64,000 nt of DNA from Otis tarda (GCA_026413225.1 CM048554.1:94343963-94407962), one strand, 5' to 3'; positions 38,018 through 51,598 are shown, counted from the first letter of the stretch. Numbers and translations: made by a program. The notes: generated by a model from the letters alone, not told the origin.

Positions 38018-41000
38018 TTGAGAGGTAGTGATGTAAGTAATAAACAAAGATAAATTGCTTCATACTTTTTAAATAGTCCCTCTGAGTTATAATGAGCTAT
38101 ACTGTTGACTTCTTGAAGCACCTTCCTTTTCCTGTTTGGACTTATTTAAAGTATCCTGAAGATGACACTTAAAATCTCAGCAGTCTAAACAAAGTATCAA
38201 GGAAGTGTCAGGAGGAAGAAGGCAGGGCCTTGACTGGCAGACACAGCTGTGAACGAGGTGTTAATTACACAGGAAAACATGGAATATGTTGGGAAGGCAA
38301 TTTTATCTCTATTTACAAGAGGAGCTAAAATGTGATTTATGACATATTGGAAAGTCAAAACTTGACAAACTTTCTGAAAAATCAGTTATTAAAAAAATAA
38401 AATTAGGAATAGTTATTTTTCACTGTCATTTATTAATTACCAGAACACTTACCCAGTGAAACACAGAAAAAGACACTTGCCCTACCTTTTATCCAGTCAT
38501 GACAGTATTAGTCATTACACTATGTGTCCTTTTTTCTCCTATATGCACCCTTCTAAATTGTCCGATATTTTAATTTTAACACAGAAATACATAAAAGGCC
38601 ACTACCTTTCAGCAACGCTTTTCAGATACAGAGATTTAAATGTTAAGGATACACAAAGCTCCACCTACTTACCAGTACTCCTGCTTCTCTATGACATCCC
38701 ATCATCAGTAAGGAAAAAATTAAAATATATAGTATAGTAAGAGTGTAAGAAAAGAAGTCTATGTTTTTGTTCAGGATAATTAAAACAATTACAAGAATCT
38801 TTTTGATAAGCCTGTTACGGCCTTGCCTTGAGCAGACCATGAGCCAGAGAGTGACTAAATATTTACAGTTCGACCCTGAGTCTTCCTTCTAGCAAGAAAG
38901 AAGTAGTCAAAAACATCTCTGTGCCTTCTCTGGTTCACTGAGTGGGCTTAGTGGAGGGCCATAGCTCCCATCTCCTGTTCAGAAGCGGGTCTCGCCAGCT
39001 CCTCGAGAGCTGCACTTGCTGCCGTAGTGCTGTGCGTGGGGCAGGCAGCTGGCACGGGAGGCCCACTACCTTTAGTTAGTTCAGTTCACTGAGTAAATAC
39101 TGAAGTTATAAAACCACTCAAAATATAAATAAATGTTCTAGGCATTGCATACTTCCTTTAAGTAAATAAAAAAAATGCAATACCACCTACGCTAACTTAA
39201 AAAAGATTAGTGTCAACAAGTTGTCTAATGCTGCTTAGAATAAGATTTAAAGAGAAGAAAACCAAAACAGTTGTTGGTTATTCCCTTTGTGCTGGATGCA
39301 GTTTTGTTAGCAATCAATAAGAAGTTAAGTCTAAATGTTATGATATTGCATCCTTGATATCGCCCCCTTGACTCATAAAATGCCTGCCCTCAACTAATTT
39401 GGACAGTCAGTTACTTTCCTCTTTTCCATCAGACAAACTTCAGCTACAATATACACATTCAAATAACAACTGCTTGGTTAGGGGAAAAAAAAAGATAAAA
39501 TATTAAAAATAAAATAAATGAGAAATGTTATGCTTCAGCAAACCCCAGCTGAGTGCCTAGCTGAAATACACAGTCTTTATTCCTCTCCTCCTTCACCTCT
39601 TCTGTTAATCAAAATGACTTGATGAGCTTTGCCTTACATTAGATGGAAAGCTGTTTAGAACAAAGGCTCTGTGCATCCTTCCATAAGCTTGTGCTCTGAT
39701 TCTGACTGCCACCCTTGGGCACTGCTGCAGGTTCAACAGACAGTGCAAGAATATATTATAACCCCCTGCCGTATCACATTGCATCCATCTATTCACATAT
39801 CTCTAACTAGAGAAGAGTAAGATCGCTAACTTTAGTGTCTAAAAATAAGCTGCAGATTATTTTAGGATACAATCGAGCAGAGTTATGTAGGAACGCTGAC
39901 ATGATTTATGGAATTAATAATTTAAAGAATCCACACTTGAGTACGAAGGGAAAAGTTCTTAGAATAAGCCTGTGTGAATTTTCAAGGGAAACTGTTAATT
40001 AGCAGATCTTGAAACACATAATCACGTTTCAAAACAGGAACGAGTTCTAGAAAAAGTAGGAAGTTGGGCTTTAAAGTCTTAACTACTGTAGTCATTATGC
40101 AAGATTAACGAGGCTTATGTAACTTGTTTGCCAAGCTAAACTAAGATTCTCTTGAATAATCCTCAGAATCAGACTGACAAAGGGACAGATATACCCGAAG
40201 CAGGAGGCAGGTGGAAAGCAAAGACTCTTGCCCAACCCACGGACACCCCGCTAGCCCCTTGGGCACTTAAATACAGCCATGCAAGTAGAGCTCTGAGCAG
40301 TTAAAAGACTTTCTCCAAACACCCAAATTTGCCACCAAGCAGTCAGGCAAGTCCCAGTGCCTACGCTAATTCAGCGTAGAGAAAAGAGGCCTTCCTTTGT
40401 CTTAGTTCTCTAAGCTGATACGGCTAGTCCATATAAACTTCCCAGGTTTCCCTCTCTGTCTGTAGTTACACTCCGGTGCTCCTGGCAGCTTACGTGGAGC
40501 TTGCAGAGCTCCAACCAGCTCTAACCCAGGGGAAACCCAGCCCAGCCCAAAGCTGCTGACAGTCCTCTGCTCCATGGTTTACCAGAAAAAGTTTGCCAAA
40601 ACTGCCATTTTAGGGGAACAAAAGCAGACATCACATGGTAGTATCAGTAAGAAAGCTGGTTCAAGAGCTAATTGGAAATGGAAGATTAGAATTAAATCAC
40701 AAAAATCAGAGCAATCACCCATCCAACCCAGTTATGCAACAGCGATCAGTTGTGGGACAGGAAAAGGTTCTCCAGGATCCCAATCAACTATTTGACAGTT
40801 CACAAAGTGAAAATTACAAATCTACAACAAATACACAGTCTAAATACACTTGTTATTTTCTGTCATGTATTTAGCCAAAAATTTGTTAATATTTAAAGAG
40901 GACTTTGACATTTAGTCACCTGACTGCACAACTGCTGTTAATAAGAATTTAGCCATTAACTTTGGTAGTGTCACAACTGCAAAAGTTTTTTTTTTAATCC

Positions 41001-43062
41001 TTAGAAATCTTACAGTTTGGATATTCTCTTTCCTAAATTGGAAATCTATGTTGCAGCCAATGAAACCCTTTTAACTTCAGTAATACAGCATTAGGACTTG
41101 AATGTACAATTCCTTCTTCAATCCTATTAACCTTGGCCTTGAGGATGTATTATGGTAACCGGTGTATTAAAAATTAACCTCTGTATTAAATGTTAAACCT
41201 GAATAAACTCACTGGAAATAATGCCAGAAGGCAAGAAATTAAGCTGTTCGCAGAAAACAAGTGAAAGTCTGCCCTTCAAATCCTACTAAAGCCTTTCACA
41301 AAAGCATGGCTCACAGAAGAATAGAGCACACAGACCCTAATCTCCTGTTTTGGAAGAGAAGTCACTAGGGAGTTCCTCGCTAATGCAGCAACATTCCTGC
41401 ACTTAATATTGGCTTTCTAATTTTAGGAATGATTTCCAATAAGCTCTAGTTTCTTCATTTTTGTATTAATACAATGGTAAAAGAGAGCACCTAGCCAGAC
41501 TACATAATATTATTCAAATGCATTTGAGAAACATTTAAAAAGTCCTTAAACAGGCATAGCAGTGCCAAGAAATGAAATGTCACAATCTATTTTGCCAACA
41601 AATCCTTACACAAAATCCGTCACAATTTTCAAATGCATTCACAAAAGTGCATTGTAAATTCAAAATCAGTTGTAGAAATATTTTTCAGCTACTTTTAGAT
41701 TTTTTATAATGAACACCTTAATTTTTAATTATGAGAAATAATTTCTTATTCTCTCATGTTTCTACACCTTTTACTAGGAGACATTAAAAGAAACATTGAT
41801 AATAAGAGCCTGAAAATTCGAAATGAGATCTTAAAAGTGAAATAATTTCTGCTATTCCATTAAAAATTTGATTTTAATTTCTTCAATAGAAAATAACAAA
41901 GACATTAAAAAATGATAGAACCATTTTCTAACTGACAAATCTGTCTTCAACATTCTAAATTACAACCTTTTTTATCCAATTTTTAAAAGTCAAAGTTGGA
42001 AAAATAGAATTTATTTTTTTTAAGCTGCATCCTACCTTTCTGGTTATTTAATATTCTTTCAAGGTAGAGACATTCTGGTAGAAAAATAAAAAATTATCTC
42101 TCTCTTTTACATTAACCATTCTTAGACTGAGTGAAGGAACGTATAGCACTCCAAATTAAAAGATAAAATCAGTCTGGAGCTTTGCATACTTAAAACCAAC
42201 TTACATCAAAGCCAAGAAGGACTGAGAAGATTAAAAGAGATTCCAAAACTCCAGAGCTGTAGCTGTGAAAAACACTGTTTGCTCTGCACCAGAAGCCTGA
42301 CCTGCTACTCAGTAATTATCATTGCTCTGGAAAGCTTGTTTTACAATTGGTTGAGTACAACATTTACTCACTGAGGTAGAAAACAAATTAAAAATTATGC
42401 CAAAGAAATATTTAAGTTCTATAAACTAGACAAATGCAACCTGAATTTAAATTAGCTTTGATGTCACTCTAAATAGTTATGTTAAGAATATCTAACAGCT
42501 CCCCGCCCATTTATTTATTCAGGGAGATTTTCCACTATGTTATAGTAATTTCATTCACGCTTGATTAGAAAAACTTGTAATCTCAGAGAGTAAATTGATT
42601 ATTAATGTAAGAAAATTGTTGCAATTTCACAAGGTCCCTCCAAACACATAATTGTACTGAAATTAATGCTGAAACACTAGATATGAGAACCCAAAGGACT
42701 CTCAGTTTTATGAGGTGTTTAATTTATTACTAAAATAATGCTAAAATAACCTCCTCTTAGGTGAAGTATTTGGTATTATAAATAAAACAACTGGAAGTAA
42801 GGAAGTTGTTTCAAAAACATTTACTTCAAGACACCTGCAACTTCCCAAGGAATACAGAGTCAAGAATACGGCTGTGGTATCGTAGAAAGATTTGTAAATG
42901 TTTGAACTGAATTCATCACTAGAACCAGGGAAACCACCACAGTGGAGAATCAGTCTGTTTAAATACACATGAAACATTTTAAAAAAAAATCATATTAATC
43001 CATATAAAATGAAGTTGTTGGCAGCTATGCTGAAAATAAGCTAGAGCTATTTAAATGAAAAC

Positions 43063-44560
43063 ACACAGAATCATCTGGGTTGGAAGCAATCTCTTGAGAT
43101 CATCCAGTACAATTCCCCTCCTCAGGCAGGATCAATTGTCCAGGACTGTGTCTACTCGACTTTTGAATATCTCCAAAGATGGAGACTCTACAACCTCTCT
43201 GCGCAAGAGTATCAGTATTTGACCACCCTCAAAATAAAAAAGTGTTTTCTTGTGTTCAGATGGAATGTCCTGGTTTTCAATTTGTGCCCATTGCCTCTTG
43301 TCCTGTCACTAGCTGCTATGGAGGAGAATCTGTCTCCCTCTTCTTCCTTCCGTCACATCAGGTATTTATACACACTGAGAAGATTCCCCCTGTTCTTCTT
43401 TAGGCTGGAGTCCCGGCTCTCTTAGCCTCTCCAGTCCCTTTAATCCACTTTGTGGCCCTATGTCAGACCCAGTTCACTAAGTTCATGTCCTCCTTGACTT
43501 GTTCTCACCAGTGCTGAGCAAAGGGGAATGATGTTTCCCCTGACCTACTGGCAATACTCTTCCAAATGAAGGCCAGGATACTACTGGCTTTGTTTCTACC
43601 ACAAGGGTGCATTTCTGACTTATGCATGCTGTCCATCAGGTTCTCCGTAAAGCTTTTTCCCAGACAGTTTGCTGCCAGTGCATACTGATACCTGGGGTTA
43701 TTGTGCCCTAGATGCAGGATTTTGCATTTCACCTTGCTGTACTTCATGTGCTTTCTTCTTGCCCCAGTTCTCTGCTACATTCTGCCCCATTGTCCAGGTC
43801 GTTAATGAAGATGCTGGACAGCCCTGAGATACACTACTAGTAACTTGCCTCCAACTGGACTTCGCACCACTGATCACAACCATCTGTGCTCAGCTGTTCA
43901 GCTGGTTTTCAATCCATCTCACTGTTCACTTACCTAATCTGTAATCTGCCAGTTTATGAAGTTGATGAGATGAGGTTATGCGAGATAGTGTCAAAAGCTT
44001 TGCTAAAATTGAGGTCAACAACATCTACTGCTCACCTCTCATCCTTCAAGTTAGTCACCTCATTGCAGATGGCAATGCAGTTGGGTCAAGCTTTCCCCTT
44101 CATAAATCCATACAGACTATCCTAATCACCTGTTTCTCCTTCATGTATTGGGAAGTAGTTTCCAGGATGATATCCTCTAGCCCATTCCCAGGGACTGAAT
44201 TAAGGCTAATTGGCCTGCAGTTCCCCAGCTCCTCCTTCTTGAAGACAGAAGTGATATTCACTCTCTTTGAGTCTTCAGCAATCTCTCCCAGCTGCCATGA
44301 TAATTCAAAGATCAAGAGTGGCCTTGCAATGACATCAGCCATCACTTGTGGGTGCAACCTGTCAGGCCTCATGGACTTATAGAGCTGTGTCCTCCATCTG
44401 AAGCTGCCCAAGTACAGGAGTCTGACAGCAAACAGTTACTGCAGTAGCACCTGGGTCCTGTGCCTTATGACCATCATCTTTAAGGATCTGTATGCTGGAC
44501 AGGGAAAGTTTGCTGGCCCCTTCTTTGTTTCCTTCTGCAAGAACTGCTAAGCAAACAGTT
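43063..44560 (-). mobile_element. CR1 LINE, old copy with reverse-transcriptase remains
   Basis: The left end shows the reverse complement of the CR1 3' end (AGAATCATCTGGGTTGGAAG). Minus-strand frames then keep recognisable CR1 ORF2 pieces in the expected order, interrupted by stops and frameshifts. At 44100-44411 are YKSMRPDRLHPQVMADVIA and VFKKEELGNCRPISLNSVPG, the reverse-transcriptase N-terminal region. At 43698-43883 is a degraded VTSSVSQGCPASSLTTW, matching the usual VTSGVPQGS-type block. At 43505-43747 are ILHLGHNNPRYQY and SIASRSGE. It is much more diverged than the other copies and inactive. The right edge is approximate. Confidence 0.92.
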
Positions 44561-46461
44561 ACACATCTATTGGCTGCTTCTGTTACCACTGCACAAACTG
44601 CTGCATCACCTAGCAGTTACATAGTCCCTTTTCTGGCATGGGCTAAATGGGTGCTTGACCCTTCCTAGTCAGGGATCAGCTGGAACAAAGGCTCCAGGCA
44701 TCCTTTGATCAAGGGCAGCTGATGGAGTTAGTTAGAAGCTGCTAAAACTACCCTTACTTTAGCCTTCCAGCAGCACCCTCACTTTCCTCAGAGGTTTCTC
44801 AGAAGTGCCCAAATCCCAGAAAAAGATCCAAGAAGATCAAAAAGATCTCAAGCAGAAACTGCAGCATAGACTGCTGTGTATGTTAGCTGCGTGCTGGGTC
44901 TGGCTCTTCTATAGGCCAACTGAGAATGAAAAATGACCATTTCTAGATTTCATGATATAGCTGTCTAACAAAGTTGCTCAGGTGCTTTGCACTAAGAGAA
45001 TTTTTGAAATTCACTAAAATACTATATTAAAAAAAATCATTTTCAGAAAAAATAGTATTTATAAAAAATGCATCAAGTTCAGGGAAAATCCCTGCTACAA
45101 AGATATCCAATTGAAATTAAACATTGACTATGTCCAAGACCTTTGGAATTATATTTTGGAAATACAAATTTCACTTCACTGTATTTAATACAGTAAAGGC
45201 AGAGTCTGGAAAACTCCATGCAGTCTGTAATTACAAGTAGTGAACATGTTTAAGAAAGTACAACAACACGACAAAACTATTCGAAGACTTCAGAAAATTC
45301 TTTACATGGGGAGCTGAAAGACCTTAGTTGAATTTTCTCAAAAATAAATGGAATGGTGATTTGATTACAGAGAAAAAACTTCATATCTCTTTAGTGTAAA
45401 GTAGACATTAAAAAACCCAGTTGTTGGAGGCTTATGCTATACATGCCCAAGTGTAAAACAAAAAGCACATTTTGAAATGTGGGCTTTACAAGAAAGACTG
45501 GATAAAGATATCAAGGAGACTTGTGAAGTCTCTGTTGTTGATGTCTTTCAGGTGGAAACTGTGCTTCTGTGAAAGATACACTTAACTAAAGTGCAGGAAT
45601 ATTGAGAAAAATAATAAAGTCCTGCATAGTGCAAGAAGCCAGAAAGATGGCGTAGTTGTCTACTGTGGTTTAAATTCCACGCAATGCCAGGTTAGCACCC
45701 AATCTTTCTATTTTCTGTTGGTCAGTAATATGGGACCAGGGACTTCTCTGAAAAACATCTAACTACCTTCTGAAGCATTCTATCACTCTGAGCACTAGTG
45801 TAACAGTATCAAGTTGCTGCAGCAGTAACATGCTGCTTTAACTGCCTGAAGCCAACAAGAAGGACACTGAAAAATTCAATGTGAAGGTAGTACTCACAAA
45901 ATGGTCTGGGGTCTCTCATGCAGGAATGATGAAAAGGGAATGAGCAGATGTCTCTACTGGCCCACTTCTCCCAGTGACCAGAATTAAAAACAAAGGCTCT
46001 CACTTACCAAGGCCTCATATCTAAGATAAAACACTTCACTAAAGATAACAAAACTAAAAGATTATACTAGTCACCAGTGGTAGAGCAAGAAGCAGCACCG
46101 GTGGTCTTGTAAGAACAACAAAGGTTTGAGGACTCCTTGCACTCACAGGAAAGCACAATGCTGGCTCACACATGGGAGTGGAAGTGGGTACTATGACAAA
46201 AGGAGAAACATACCATGCTTAAACAAAATTTAACTAAATTCACTCAAGAGACTGCCACAGCAAAAAAAAAGACCTTTAAGTGAGTATTGCAAATGTCTCA
46301 GGTTGGTTGAAGAATTAGAAATAAGCTCATTGTGTGGTTCTCTGGATATGGATATACCCAGATTGTAATGCAGCCACTATTTCTTCTGCCATAATCATTA
46401 CTTTCTGAGTAACACCCTAAATAAGGATGCACCAAGTATGATGAACCACTGAATATCTTTC

Positions 46462-46482
46462 TTTTTTTTTTTTTTTTTTTTT
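46462..46482. repeat. Poly(T) run, 21 bases
   Basis: There is a pure T-run on the plus strand; no adjacent element is recognised. Confidence 0.9.
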
Positions 46483-47636
46483 GGTAGAGCTACAACAAAT
46501 GCTAAGTAGTTTCTTTTGTACAGATATAGAAGCATGGTAGTAAACAGAGTCAATTGCTTCACTTAAGCTCACAATCCTGTTCCTCCTTTTTTATTGCTCT
46601 GCAAAGGAAACCAGCCATGTAAGTCTGAACGTCATTATTTCTACCACCTCATTGCTCATGAAGGTTGCTCTCTTCTCCTGCATAAGCCAACTACGTACAG
46701 AATGAGAAGACATAACAAAGGAGATGAGATAAAAAGGTGTCACAAGAAGTGGAGAATGAATGGGAACTAATGGGTTTACTTGCACAAGCATAATCAGTAT
46801 ACTTGCTAAATGCTAGACTACCAATGTGTTTGTTTATTCAGAAAAGAAATATTTATGCATTTTGCTACTACACCAGTACGAAAGAAGTAATATGCGTAAG
46901 AATCCAATTTTTATTTATCATTATACTAGTTCTCCATGACTGCACTACAAATTTTTAGTGAGTTTGGAATTTTCTTTTAAGCTAAGCCAAAAAATAGAGC
47001 ATGCATCCTGACACAGAATCCTTTAATGCTGCACAGATCTAGTCAAAGAGCTTTCAGAGTTTCACCTCTTATTCTGAATGATCTCCTTACAGCACATTTC
47101 TGTAAACATACCACATTAGTGTAAACTGTTTTCTGCAAACTCTTTCATCCTTTTGGATATCTGGAAAGCATCCAGGGAGACCAACTCAGACAGAAGACAT
47201 TTCACATGCTCCTGACATCAAGTTCCACAGCTGACTTATTTGCATACCATCATTTAAACGTGAAAGAACCTAACCCACTCTTTGACATGGGAGCAAGATC
47301 ATATCCAGCATGATCATATAGTAGTAATACATCGGATCACCAAAACATAGAAAGGGACATATTTATTATTTTAATAATAACTTGTTGGCTCAAATGATAC
47401 CACATAATTCCATCTACAATGTATCCATTGGACAAAAGCTGTTTCCACTTTATTTGAAATAATGTATTGATCCCTCTTTGCTCTTGAAATAAATAAGCCA
47501 CAGTCATAATCTAATTCAGTGATGATGTAAATTTGCGTGTGTAAGCCAATTTCACATATATGTCAATAGGTATTTTAAGGTATGCATAACTTTGAACTAA
47601 AAATCTACAACTGAGTTAATCTTTATATTTATTACA

Positions 47637-48136
47637 ATTATGAGGCCCCCAAACAAGAAGGACATGGACCTGTTGGAGGGAGTCCAGAGGAGGGCCATGA
47701 AGATGAACAGAGGGCTGGAGCACCTCTCCTGTGAGCACAGGCTGAGAGGGTTGGGGCTGTTCAGCCTGGAGAAGAGAAGGCTCTGGGGAGACCTGATAGC
47801 AGTCTTCCAGAAGCTAAAGGAGGCTTATAAGAAAGATGGGGAGAAACTTCTTAGCAGGGCCTGTTGTGATAGGATAAGGAGTAAACGTTTTAAAACAGAA
47901 AGAGGTAGATTTAGACTAGATATCAGGAAGACATTTTTTACAATGAGGGTGGTGGAATACTGGAACAGGTTGCTCAGAGAGGTGGTGGATGCCCCATCCC
48001 TGGAAACATTCAAGGTCAAGTTGGATGAGGCCCTGAGCAACCTGATCTAGTTGGAGATGTCCCTGCTCCTTGCAGAGGGATTGGACTAGATGACCTTTAA
48101 AGGTCCCTTCCAACTTTAACTGTTCCATGATTCTAT
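47637..48136 (+). mobile_element. CR1 LINE, 5'-truncated, with open ORF2 tail
   Basis: This is a 500-bp CR1 3' segment. A 136-codon frame at 47640-48050 is uninterrupted and encodes the C-terminal end of ORF2: KKDMDLLEGVQRRAMKM, then LRGLGLFSLEKRRLWGDLI, then [20 protein letters not shown], ending at SNLI and a stop. It is followed by the CR1 3' untranslated segment and a single decayed tail unit (CCATGATTCTAT). It is 5' truncated, so it cannot encode reverse transcriptase. The open frame is transposon-derived and not a host gene. Confidence 0.95.
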
Positions 48137-49813
48137 ATAATTATACTTATTCTATTTCTACAATAATTATTATATGTATTTGTACCATGTGATTTCTGAT
48201 GCAGATTATTCCTGTGAGGTGAAAGAAATAGTACTACCCATATATATTGCTCTTGATAGGAGTAGATTTGTTTTAGTTCCTTCTATAGTGAAGGCAGGGA
48301 GACGGGTGCCCACTCTAGGACAGGGTCCCACCTTCGGTATTTCTTAGTAGTTCTAATATTAAATTCTGATCTCGGGTAAGATAAAAATATCCCACTTAAA
48401 ACACTCTGAAAATGAAAATGCATGGCTCAGGCCAGTTCAAAGAGGGAAGAAATCCTTTGGCATGGCTTTTTTTTTTCTTTCACTTCCATCTCATTTTATA
48501 CTGTCGCTTACCTAAGTCACTAGCTCTAACATAAGCCTTCTAAATGTTTCTTTTGACAATATCACCACTAACACTGTTATTTTTCCTCAGTTACTTCTAT
48601 CTTGCTTTAATGTATGTTGAGAGGTCTCTAACTTACACACTTAATAATTCTTCTCTCAACTCCCTATTAATCTAAGCCTAATTTTAAAAGTAGCTGAACA
48701 ATTAAAAATGCTGCTGAGGTAAGTGGGAATTAAAACATTGAATATAACAAGTACAAGGTAAATTGAAAGTTATTAAAAAAATCAGGTTCTCAAAATGTGA
48801 TATCCAAATTGAAAAGATAGTTTCAAATACTTTGGAGTGTTCTTTTTTTTCCCTAATACATTAAGAATGGCACAATATCACTTTTAGGTCTGAACAATAT
48901 ATTGAAGAAAAATCATTAGTTACACACTCAATATTATGCTTTAATCCTCAAAAGTCCATAACAAAAACAATAACTTCATATAATGTGAAAGATTTTGAGG
49001 ATCTGCTGGAAGTAGGTCAGAGGAACATGACATCTATAATTAAATAAAAAGGAATATTTAATAGCTATTAGATGTGCACTGTCCTGTTTGTCATTAACAG
49101 AGCAGAGATCTTGTTACAAACAGTATGTTATTGTGTAATTAAATGTATTGGAAATGCAAATGCACATGGGAGCTGAATTAAGATCACAAACTATGTTATT
49201 AATACTTGGGCGGGGGTGGCCAGCAGAAAGAGTATTGTTGTGAGCATCTCACTGGCAGAAAGATAAAGACAGATGCTGAAGCTCTGCAGTCTGCTGTATG
49301 CATTGTTTGGCTCAAGGGCAACTGTGTGCATGGCCAAGATTATAAAATAATCAGCGCTGCCATTTTTATAGATATTGGAGTAAGACAGCAGTTCAGTTCT
49401 ATGTGCAAACTGGAAATGTCCATGATGAATGTATTAACTCCCTAATTCCCACTGCAAAATGAGAAAAAAAATATTTTCCAAATTCATTTGTCCACCACTA
49501 TATATAATACAGTGTATTAACTCTGAATCTGCCTCAAAAAAATAAGAAGTTGAAAGAGTGATGTCTCTAAAACACAGCCATATTTATCACTATTCCTAAA
49601 GGAGAACTAAGAAACTGTGTTTCTGCAGAAACTCCACAGAAACACACTCAAAATATGCTAAAAGTGGATATCCATAGCTTTTCAGCATCCTGGATATTTA
49701 GTTGGGTAACAGTAAGAGTCATAGTAATTATGAAGTCCTTAATAGCATGTTAATATGCTGTTAAATAAGCTTTAATAGCATATTCACCACATAACTTATG
49801 AGTTTCCCTTACT

Positions 49814-50132
49814 GCATCCTAGGCTGCATCAAAAGAAGTGTGGCCAGCAGGTTGAGGGAGGTGATATATATGGGGGGCCTACAGGAAAGATGGGGAGAGA
49901 CTATTCAGTAGGGCCTGTTGTGATAGGACTAGGGGTACTGGTTTCCAAATAAAGGGAGATAGATTTAGATTAGACATCGGGAAAACTTTTTTTTTACAAT
50001 GAGGGTGGTGGAACACTGGAACAGGTTGCCCAGAGAGGTGGTGGGTGCCCCATCCCTGGAAACATTCAAGGTCAGGTTGGATGAGGCCCTGAGAAACCTG
50101 ATCTGGTTGGAGATGGCCCTGCTCCTTGCAGG
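49814..50132 (+). mobile_element. CR1 LINE, internally deleted and lacking the 3' tail
   Basis: It begins with the CR1 body at GGCTGCATCAAAAGAAGTG and GTGGCCAGCAGGTTGAGGGA, then jumps at about 49868-49876 to GGGGCCTACAGGAAAGATGG, a block that normally lies a few hundred bases further on. It then runs through the ORF2 end (TGGAACAGGTTGCCCAGAG) to CTCCTTGCAGG and stops. The usual GGTCCCTTCCAAC segment and ATTCTATG tail are missing. The remaining sequence is close in type to the 47637-48136 copy. Confidence 0.92.
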
Positions 50133-51117
50133 CCTACAAGCCATTACTCATTTTGTTCAATAATTGGCGTGCTGTTATTATTATTACTATTACTGGAATT
50201 ATTAAACTGGCCTTTAATAATTCACTGTAGTTGACTAAGGTAAATAATGAGTAATACTAAATCCTTCCACTTCAGATAATTTAACTGAGATACGAAATAT
50301 CAAGACACCTAAACAAACCAAGAATTACTGAGGGGCCCAACTTCAAAACCACAATAATCTGAGCACAATTGAATTCATAAAAATATTGAAACACTCGAGT
50401 CTGAATTATCTTGCCAAACTTTTAAGAACAGACTAGATTATAAACTCCCAAATCTTAATTACTTCTTGCAATACCACAATTATAAACATTCATTATCTGT
50501 TCTACTGAACTACCTAATTCAATAAGTCAGGGGGAAAAAAAAAACCCAAAATGTAACAGAGAGAAACCAGTCAGTCAGTAATTTATTGTACTAAAATTCC
50601 GAATAATCAAATGTTTATTTCACGTCTGGAGCATAATCTTCTCCTCCCCGCCCTTTACATTATTTCTCTTCTTTATATATATCTTAGGCTCTAACACTTG
50701 CAAAACAGCATCTCCAACAAAACTTAAGTTACTAGTACTGGTTTCTGTTGATATTTTGTATACAAATATGAACTTAGCATCATTATCTATCTTAAAAATA
50801 GTAAGGTATGGTCTATCCCCACAATAAAATGAAAACTTCTGAGTAATTTTAATATTCTTTCACTTAAAATTACAGCAGAAACATGTTGCATAAATGACAA
50901 TATCTACATCTGTGCTGCCAGTCATTAAAACACTTTAGATAGTTGAAATTGTTAAATCTCCTTCAAGCGAAGACAAACCTCAAATGTCAAAGCTCAGTTT
51001 GTTGTCAGCATACTTCATACTCAGCTGCTACCTTTCCACTTTTTATTAGTGCTTAGAAAGAAGTCACACATCAAGGTCAGTTAACACACTCGCCAGTTGT
51101 TCACCAAGTTTACTCAC

Positions 51118-51171
51118 CCTTTGACCTTCTTTGCCAGGTGGACCTTGGGGACCCTCCAGCCCTGGCAAACC
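51118..51171 (-). CDS. COL19A1: COL19A1 window exon 2 (54 bp)
   Basis: The exon encodes GLPGLEGPQGPPGKEGQR. The acceptor is ttttcag and the donor AGG|gtgagt. GPQGPPGKEGQR is identical to human COL19A1 as I recall it (human GSLGIQ precedes). Exon 3 follows in the human order, starting GRRGK, giving a charged QRGRRGK junction. Confidence 0.97.
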
Positions 51172-51569
51172 CTGAAAATATGAAGAAATATAACATTCAG
51201 TGTTACTTTCATCCTCTATTGTTCTATAGAATTAAGACTAATTCAAAAAGCCAGATGTTAAGACAAAGCATTTATTTCTGATAATAAAAATAGGTTATTA
51301 TTAATAACTTATTTCAGGATAATGTTATGTTCAGGTGCAAGAAAACACACAAACAACAGTTATTAATCACATTCCTCCATATAAAGGCTGAATCGTTAGG
51401 AAAGGAAGAGGTAAGTCAGCACTACTTAAGCATAGTTATATTTAACTGCAGTGTTATATGAAAAGTGATTTATCTTATTAAGTTGGCCTGACATAAGAAA
51501 AAAAGAAAAAAGTTGTATTAAATGAATGACAACTTACTTTACAACTCCAATCCAAATATAGGCACTGAA

Positions 51570-51598
51570 GGGGGAGGGGAAGGGAAGGGAGGGGAGGG
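51570..51598 (+). repeat. G-run purine tract (possible G-quadruplex)
   Basis: Six runs of three to five G separated by one or two A lie within 29 bases on the plus strand, which satisfies the usual G-quadruplex pattern. The transcript carries the C/T-rich complement about 400 bases upstream of the exon 2 acceptor. Confidence 0.85.

Larger units (their letters stand above)
36049..51117 (-). other. COL19A1: Intron between window exons 2 and 3
   Basis: This is the largest intron in the window, 15.1 kb. It contains three of the four CR1 pieces (about 43063-44560 minus, 47637-48136 plus, 49814-50132 plus), a 24-bp tandem duplication at 37971-38017, and a 21-base T-run at 46462-46482. A modestly GC-richer patch lies at 38940-39070. 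No additional exon was seen. Confidence 0.75.

Noticed and set aside
43886..44382. Plus-strand open frames of 79 and 134 codons
   Set aside because: They are antisense readings of the old CR1, whose coding sense is on the minus strand.
47640..48050. Longest open frame in the window, 136 codons, as a host gene
   Set aside because: The peptide is the C-terminus of CR1 ORF2 and is followed by the CR1 3' end.
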